Shown one piece after another: positions 6,094 to 9,820 of a DNA stretch of 9,820 nucleotides (the first letter of the stretch is position 1; each line of letters starts with the position of its first letter). The notes under the pieces were generated by a model. The model was not told the DNA's origin, did not search any database, and saw only the letters and a list, made by a program, of their open reading frames with translations. Source of the stretch: Enterobacteriaceae bacterium UBA3516 (GTDB lineage: Bacteria; Pseudomonadota; Gammaproteobacteria; Enterobacterales; Enterobacteriaceae); contig DFPL01000036.1 in the NCBI GenBank assembly GCA_002377245.1, positions 1-9,820 of the forward strand, read 5' to 3'. The position numbers and the translations under genes are program-made.

Positions 6094-6110
6094 TTGGCAC
6101 GTTTCTTGAT
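6094..6110 (+). promoter_or_regulatory. Sigma-54 promoter of pspG
   Basis: TTGGCACGTTTCTTGAT matches the -24 element TTGGCACG perfectly. The -12 element is TTGAT where TTGCW is usual, so the conserved C is replaced by A. In E. coli pspG belongs to the PspF/sigma-54 phage-shock regulon. Position and context fit, although the PspF upstream sites and an IHF site could not be identified with confidence in 6012-6090. Confidence 0.75.
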
Positions 6111-6160
6111 ATATCCCCGGTATAGAGTCCACGTCATGACTCATTTATCGGGAGCGCACT

Positions 6161-6403
6161 ATGTTGGAATTACTGTTTGTTATCGGCTTCTTTGTCGTAC
6201 TGCTGGCGACCGGGGTGTCACTACTGGGCATTCTGGCAGCCATCGTGGTAGCAACGGCGCTGATGTTTGTAGGCGGGCTGTTCGCCATGATGATTAAGCT
6301 GCTGCCATGGCTGTTGCTGGCCATCGCGGTTGTCTGGGTCATCCGCGCCATTAAAGCACCAAAAGTGCCTCAATATCAGCGCAATAAGCGTTGGCGTTAC
6401 TAA
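6161..6403 (+). CDS. pspG: Phage shock protein G
   Basis: PspG is a small inner-membrane effector of the phage-shock response, induced with pspABCDE when the membrane is damaged. It has 80 residues, the same as E. coli PspG, and begins MLELLFVIGFFV. Two to three hydrophobic segments are visible, at about residues 3-26, 28-45 and 48-62. A basic, aromatic tail follows (KAPKVPQYQRNKRWRY), likely on the cytoplasmic side. GGGAG at 6150-6154 lies 6 bases before the ATG. It is transcribed from the sigma-54 promoter upstream as a single gene; the next gene, qorA, is convergent. The nearest downstream terminator is about 140 bases past the stop. Confidence 0.96.
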   Translation: MLELLFVIGFFVVLLATGVSLLGILAAIVVATALMFVGGLFAMMIKLLPWLLLAIAVVWVIRAIKAPKVPQYQRNKRWRY

Positions 6404-6540
6404 AGGTTTGAGTGTTTGATCACAACATCGACACTTTTCCGGGCGCATTGCTAAGAACCGAATAGGATTTAGATATCAAATCTGTCACTATCGCGCCGTT
6501 AACGAATTCATCGCGCTGTACCCTACATACAGCCGAACTA
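6404..6540 (+). other. pspG-qorA spacer without a gene; possible 3' UTR or small RNA
   Basis: No ORF with a ribosome site is visible. The pspG mRNA would run through this stretch to the hairpin at 6544-6579. A weak promoter-like pair, TTGCTA (6448-6453) with TAGATA (6470-6475, 16-bp spacing), could give an independent RNA of about 100 bases ending at that hairpin. This is speculative. Confidence 0.2.
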
Positions 6541-6579
6541 AAAAAAGAATGGGCTTCCTTCGGGAAGCCCTAATTCTTT
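6541..6579. terminator. Bidirectional terminator with UUCG tetraloop between pspG and qorA
   Basis: GGGCTTCC (6551-6558) pairs with GGAAGCCC (6563-6570) closed by a C(UUCG)G tetraloop, which is exceptionally stable. Outer AAAGAAT (6544-6550) and ATTCTTT (6573-6579) extend the stem past a 2-base bulge. Read on the minus strand it ends in six T (6541-6546), so it should stop qorA well; on the plus strand the tail is less T-rich. Confidence 0.88.
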
Positions 6580-6692
6580 CTTCCCCGCCATAATTCATGC
6601 CGCAGATGCATTGGCTATTTTCATTCACCCCAGCCATTTAACTTGAGTAAGCGCTCAGAATTCATTCAACTGCCGCCTTTTTGCAACATCAA

Positions 6693-7688
6693 TTATTCAT
6701 TAGAAACAGGGATTAACAGAGATGACCCCTGCGTGGCGCGACTTTCCAGCGCCTCGTGCGCCCGTTGTGCATCTTTCAGGGCAAATTTCTGGGTATCGGG
6801 CACCTCGACTTTTATCACGCCACTGGCAATCAGCGAGAACAGCTCATTGCTCGCCTCTTCCAGCTCTTCGCGATTGGTCACATAGCCATTGAGTGAAGGA
6901 CGGGTGGCGTACAGCGAACCTTTCTGATTGAGAATACCCAGGTTTACCCCGGTCACCGGGCCGGAAGCGTTGCCAAAGCTTACCATCAGGCCCTGGCGCT
7001 GCAGGCAGTCGAGAGAATGTTCCCAGGTATCTTTGCCCACCGAGTCATACACCACGCGCACTTTTTTGCCGCCGGTTATCTCTTTTACCCGCTCGACAAT
7101 GCTCTCTTCGCGATAGTTAATGACCTGCCAGGCGCCGGCCTGCAATGCACGCTGCGCTTTCTGGGCTGAACCGACGGTACCGATGAGTTTTGCACCCAGG
7201 GCCTTTGCCCACTGGCAGGCAATCAGGCCAACGCCCCCGGCAGCGGCATGGAACAAGAAAGGCTCATCGGGTTTAATCTCATAAGTCTTACGCAGCAGAT
7301 AAAAGACCGTCAGCCCTTTCAGAAACGAGGCTGCCGCCTGCTCAAAGGAGATGGCATTCGGCAGGATAGCGACTTTGTCCGCCGGAACGTTGTGTACCGA
7401 GCTGTACGCGCCCAGACCGGATTGCGCATAGACCACGCGGTCACCTGCTTTGATGTGTGTAACCGCGCTGCCGACTTTGCTCACTACGCCTGCCGCTTCA
7501 GTGCCAAGGCCGCTGGGCAGCGCCGGCGGCGGATAGAGGCCGCTACGAATGTAGGTATCGATGTAGTTAATACCGATCGCTTTGTTTTCTACCTGCACCT
7601 CGTTCGCCGCCGGGTCGGCGGGGGTGAATTCAACGGCTTGCAGGACATCCGGGCCACCGTGCTTGTGAAATTCAATTCTTGTCGCCAT
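6693..7688 (-). CDS. qorA: NADPH-dependent quinone oxidoreductase QorA
   Basis: QorA is a zeta-crystallin-type member of the medium-chain dehydrogenase/reductase family without zinc. It transfers electrons from NADPH to quinones in the cytoplasm. The 331-residue product begins MATRIEFHKHGGPDVLQAVE like E. coli QorA. The catalytic-domain stretch NKAIGINYIDTYIRSGLYPP and the Rossmann motif AAAGGVGLIACQWAKALGAK are present, while the zinc-ligand set of alcohol dehydrogenases is absent. It is four residues longer than E. coli QorA at the C-terminus (VSNE after SSLLIP). The ATG at 7686-7688 was chosen because GGAGGG lies just upstream; the in-frame extension to 7796 would run into dnaB. It diverges from dnaB and converges on pspG. 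The codons and composition look native. Confidence 0.97.
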   Translation of the reverse strand: MATRIEFHKHGGPDVLQAVEFTPADPAANEVQVENKAIGINYIDTYIRSGLYPPPALPSGLGTEAAGVVSKVGSAVTHIKAGDRVVYAQSGLGAYSSVHNVPADKVAILPNAISFEQAAASFLKGLTVFYLLRKTYEIKPDEPFLFHAAAGGVGLIACQWAKALGAKLIGTVGSAQKAQRALQAGAWQVINYREESIVERVKEITGGKKVRVVYDSVGKDTWEHSLDCLQRQGLMVSFGNASGPVTGVNLGILNQKGSLYATRPSLNGYVTNREELEEASNELFSLIASGVIKVEVPDTQKFALKDAQRAHEALESRATQGSSLLIPVSNE

Positions 7689-7707
7689 GCTCCCTCCAGA
7701 ACGTATC

Positions 7708-7735
7708 GTTAGGGCTAACTTTATATGGTAAAGTT
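7708..7735. promoter_or_regulatory. Two adjacent inverted repeats in the qorA-dnaB divergent region
   Basis: GTTAG-GG-CTAAC (7708-7719) and AACTTT-N7-AAAGTT (7717-7735) overlap by 3 bases, and together they fill the middle of an 82-bp spacer that must hold both promoters. Both are perfect in their arms. They could be an operator, or the second may simply contain AT-rich -10 sequences (CATATAAAG on the minus strand, ATATGGTAAA on the plus). Confidence 0.4.
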
Positions 7736-7770
7736 TCGACCCACTCTCTATCTCGGTAACTCCATTCACT

Positions 7771-9177
7771 ATGGCAGGAAATAAACCCTTCAACAAACAG
7801 ACTGAACCCCGCGACAGACAGCTCGAAGGGATGAAAGTGCCGCCTCATTCAATTGAAGCGGAGCAGTCGGTGTTGGGCGGTTTAATGCTGGATAACGAGC
7901 GCTGGGACGACGTCGCAGAGCGCGTGGTGTCAGAAGATTTCTACACCCGCCCGCACCGCCATATCTTTACTGAGATGCATCGTTTGCAGGAGATGGGTAA
8001 ACCCATCGACTTGATTACGCTGGCGGAATCGCTGGAGTTGCAGGGACAACTGGATATCGTTGGCGGCTTCGCGTACCTGGCTGAATTGTCCAAAAATACG
8101 CCAAGTGCGGCGAATATCAGTGCTTATGCAGACATCGTGCGTGAACGTGCGGTTGTGCGTGAGATGATTGCCGTCGCTAATGAAATTGCCAGCGCCGGTT
8201 TCGACCCGCAGGGGCGTTCCAGTGAAGACCTGCTCGACCTCGCTGAATCCCGGGTCTTCAAAATAGCGGAAAGCCGCGCCAACAAAGATGAAGGTCCGAA
8301 GAACATCGCCGATGTGCTTGAGGCGACCGTTGCGCGTATTGAACAGCTCTTCCAGCAACCTCACGATGGGGTGACCGGCGTTAACACCGGCTATGACGAT
8401 CTCAATAAAAAAACCGCAGGCTTACAGCCCTCGGACCTGATTATTGTCGCCGCGCGTCCGTCGATGGGGAAAACGACATTTGCAATGAACCTCGTGGAAA
8501 ACGCGGCCATGTTGCAGGACAAACCGGTGCTGATCTTCAGTCTTGAGATGCCCTCCGAGCAGATCATGATGCGTTCTCTGGCCTCCCTGTCGCGCGTGGA
8601 CCAGACCCGTATTCGTACCGGCCAGTTGGATGACGAAGACTGGGCGCGAATTTCCGGCACCATGGGCATTCTGCTGGAAAAACGGAACATCTATATCGAT
8701 GATTCTTCCGGCCTGACGCCGACGGAAGTGCGTTCGCGTGCGCGCCGAATTGCCCGTGAGCACGGCGGCATTGGCCTCATCATGATCGACTACCTCCAGC
8801 TGATGCGCGTGCCGTCGCTTTCCGACAATCGTACGCTGGAAATCGCCGAAATCTCCCGCTCGCTGAAAGCGCTGGCGAAAGAGCTACAGGTGCCGGTGGT
8901 GGCGCTGTCTCAGCTTAACCGCTCGCTGGAACAACGTGCCGATAAACGCCCGGTGAACTCCGACCTGCGTGAATCCGGCTCTATCGAACAGGATGCCGAC
9001 TTGATCATGTTTATCTATCGTGACGAGGTTTACCACGAGAACAGTGACCTGAAAGGCATCGCGGAAATTATTATTGGTAAACAGCGTAACGGCCCGATCG
9101 GTACGGTGCGTCTGACTTTTAACGGACAGTGGTCGCGCTTTGACAACTATGCGGGACCTCAATACGACGACGAGTAA
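7771..9177 (+). CDS. dnaB: Replicative DNA helicase DnaB
   Basis: DnaB is the hexameric 5'-3' helicase that unwinds the replication fork, loaded by DnaC at oriC and coupled to DnaG primase and the polymerase holoenzyme. It has 468 residues against 471 in E. coli; the difference is in the variable first 20 residues. The N-terminal domain (about 24-125) begins VPPHSIEAEQSVLGGLMLDN. After the linker, the RecA-like C-terminal domain has Walker A ARPSMGKTT with Lys234, Walker B LIMIDYLQL with Asp340, and the GSIEQDADLIMFIYRDEVYH motif. The C-terminus GPQYDDE matches E. coli. No intein or insertion interrupts it. The start has only a weak GGTAA ribosome site. An ERIC repeat begins at the base after the stop codon, and alr follows. 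Confidence 0.99.
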   Translation: MAGNKPFNKQTEPRDRQLEGMKVPPHSIEAEQSVLGGLMLDNERWDDVAERVVSEDFYTRPHRHIFTEMHRLQEMGKPIDLITLAESLELQGQLDIVGGFAYLAELSKNTPSAANISAYADIVRERAVVREMIAVANEIASAGFDPQGRSSEDLLDLAESRVFKIAESRANKDEGPKNIADVLEATVARIEQLFQQPHDGVTGVNTGYDDLNKKTAGLQPSDLIIVAARPSMGKTTFAMNLVENAAMLQDKPVLIFSLEMPSEQIMMRSLASLSRVDQTRIRTGQLDDEDWARISGTMGILLEKRNIYIDDSSGLTPTEVRSRARRIAREHGGIGLIMIDYLQLMRVPSLSDNRTLEIAEISRSLKALAKELQVPVVALSQLNRSLEQRADKRPVNSDLRESGSIEQDADLIMFIYRDEVYHENSDLKGIAEIIIGKQRNGPIGTVRLTFNGQWSRFDNYAGPQYDDE

Positions 9178-9300
9178 TCCTCGTCATCCTTTGAGCTGCT
9201 GCGGCGTTGACTGCGCCCGCTCGCTCCGGTCACGTAGTGATCTACGCTCCCGGAGATTCGTGGGCTTGCCGCCTTGCTGCAACTCAAATGATTTAGAGGA
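9178..9300. repeat. ERIC (enterobacterial repetitive intergenic consensus, IRU) element
   Basis: This 123-bp imperfect palindrome fills most of the dnaB-alr gap. ERIC elements are non-coding, about 127 bp, in enterobacterial intergenic regions. Recognised blocks of the consensus are GCTTGCCGCCTT (9264-9275), CTGCAACTC (9277-9285) and ATTTAGAG (9291-9298), with the GTCAC...GCTC...GGAGATTC core. Ends TCCTC (9178-9182) / GAGGA (9296-9300) and TTTGAG (9190-9195) / CTCAAA (9283-9288) pair. Centrally, CTCCGG (9224-9229) pairs with CCGGAG (9250-9255) and CGTAG (9233-9237) with CTACG (9242-9246). Where I recall the consensus core as CCCCAG / CTGGGG, this copy has a compensated CTCCGG / CCGGAG pair, so RNA folding appears conserved. 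Confidence 0.85.
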
Positions 9301-9332
9301 TGGTCTATTTTTCATCAAGGCAAGGAATTCAA

Positions 9333-9820
9333 ATGCAAGCGGCAACTGTTGTAGTCAACCGCCGCGCTCTGCGACATAACCTGCAACGCCTGCGCGAACT
9401 GGCTCCCGCCAGCCGCCTGGTGGCGGTTGTGAAAGCGAACGCCTACGGACACGGTCTTGTTGAGACCGCGCGAACGCTCTCCGATGCTGACGCTTTTGGC
9501 GTCGCCCGTCTCGAAGAGGCCCTCCGCCTGCGTGAAGGCGGCATCATTCAACCTGTCTTACTGCTCGAAGGTTTCTTCACCGCCGACGAGCTGCATCAGG
9601 TCTCCGCTCAGCATCTGGATACCGTCGTGCACAGCGTTGAACAACTGTTGGCGCTGGAGACAACCGACCTGGCGGCACCGGTTACCGTATGGATGAAACT
9701 CGATACCGGCATGCATCGCCTTGGCATCAGGCCAGATGAGGCCGAGGCGTTCTATCAGCGCCTGACGCAATGTAAAAACGTGCGTCAGCCGGTCAACATT
9801 GTCAGCCATTTTGCCCGCGC
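9333..9820 (+). CDS. alr: Biosynthetic alanine racemase Alr, N-terminal part (runs off the window)
   Basis: Alr is the PLP-dependent racemase that makes D-alanine for peptidoglycan. About 162 of the roughly 359 residues of E. coli Alr are visible, starting [20 protein letters not shown], almost identical to E. coli. PLP-binding Lys34 is in [10 protein letters not shown]. The DTGMHRLG block has Lys122 (equivalent of the carbamylated lysine in the Bacillus-type enzyme) and Arg129, and [13 protein letters not shown] residues follow at the cut. AAGGA at 9322-9326 lies 6 bases before the ATG. The frame is open to the end of the window. It lies in the same direction as dnaB, with the ERIC element between them; no separate promoter is obvious, so co-transcription with dnaB through the ERIC is possible. 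Confidence 0.97.
   Translation, partial: MQAATVVVNRRALRHNLQRLRELAPASRLVAVVKANAYGHGLVETARTLSDADAFGVARLEEALRLREGGIIQPVLLLEGFFTADELHQVSAQHLDTVVHSVEQLLALETTDLAAPVTVWMKLDTGMHRLGIRPDEAEAFYQRLTQCKNVRQPVNIVSHFAR

Noticed and set aside
6409..6424. CRP site after pspG
   Set aside because: Only the right half (TCACA) matches; the left half does not.
6643..6885. Plus-strand open frame over the qorA 3' end
   Set aside because: Most of it is antisense to conserved qorA codons, and it has no ribosome site or recognisable domain.
9140..9379. Plus-strand open frame spanning the dnaB end, ERIC and alr start
   Set aside because: It is out of frame with both genes and crosses a non-coding repeat.

Overview
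This is a chromosomal housekeeping segment of an enterobacterium (family Enterobacteriaceae, or very close to it). Gene order and near-identity of the proteins to Escherichia coli support this: plsB < > dgkA > lexA > yjbJ > < zur < > TraF-like > dusA > pspG > < qorA < > dnaB > alr. It is not a standard E. coli or Salmonella arrangement. dinF, which normally follows lexA, is missing. A TraF-like outer-membrane protein gene lies where E. coli carries yjbL-yjbM. An ERIC repeat sits between dnaB and alr. The genus cannot be fixed from this window.

Layout. Positions 1-1019 hold the 5' part of plsB on the minus strand (membrane glycerol-3-phosphate acyltransferase), diverging from dgkA (diacylglycerol kinase); both serve phospholipid metabolism. 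lexA follows with its two tandem SOS boxes and ends at an intrinsic terminator instead of running into dinF. A roughly 200-base AT-rich gap then carries a sigma-S-like promoter and inverted repeats before yjbJ (CsbD family). yjbJ and zur converge on one hairpin terminator. zur diverges from a 441-residue secreted beta-barrel-type protein (TraF_2/FadL-like). The divergent region between them contains an 8-bp perfect inverted repeat with 21-bp periodicity, an imperfect Zur-box-like palindrome and a leader hairpin. dusA (tRNA dihydrouridine synthase) and pspG (phage-shock protein with a sigma-54 promoter) follow, each behind a strong terminator. A bidirectional UUCG-loop terminator separates pspG from the convergent qorA (quinone oxidoreductase). 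qorA diverges from dnaB (replicative helicase) across a short region with two inverted repeats. The window ends inside alr (alanine racemase).

How it works together. Most genes are single transcription units isolated by hairpin terminators, and they share stress or envelope themes rather than one pathway: SOS (lexA), zinc homeostasis (zur), phage shock (pspG), stationary phase (yjbJ) and envelope lipid or cell-wall supply (plsB, dgkA, alr). I see no mobile element, CRISPR array, tRNA or rRNA, and no convincing new multi-gene system. The parts least explained by known biology are the TraF-like gene with its regulatory region, the dinF gap, and the pspG-qorA spacer.
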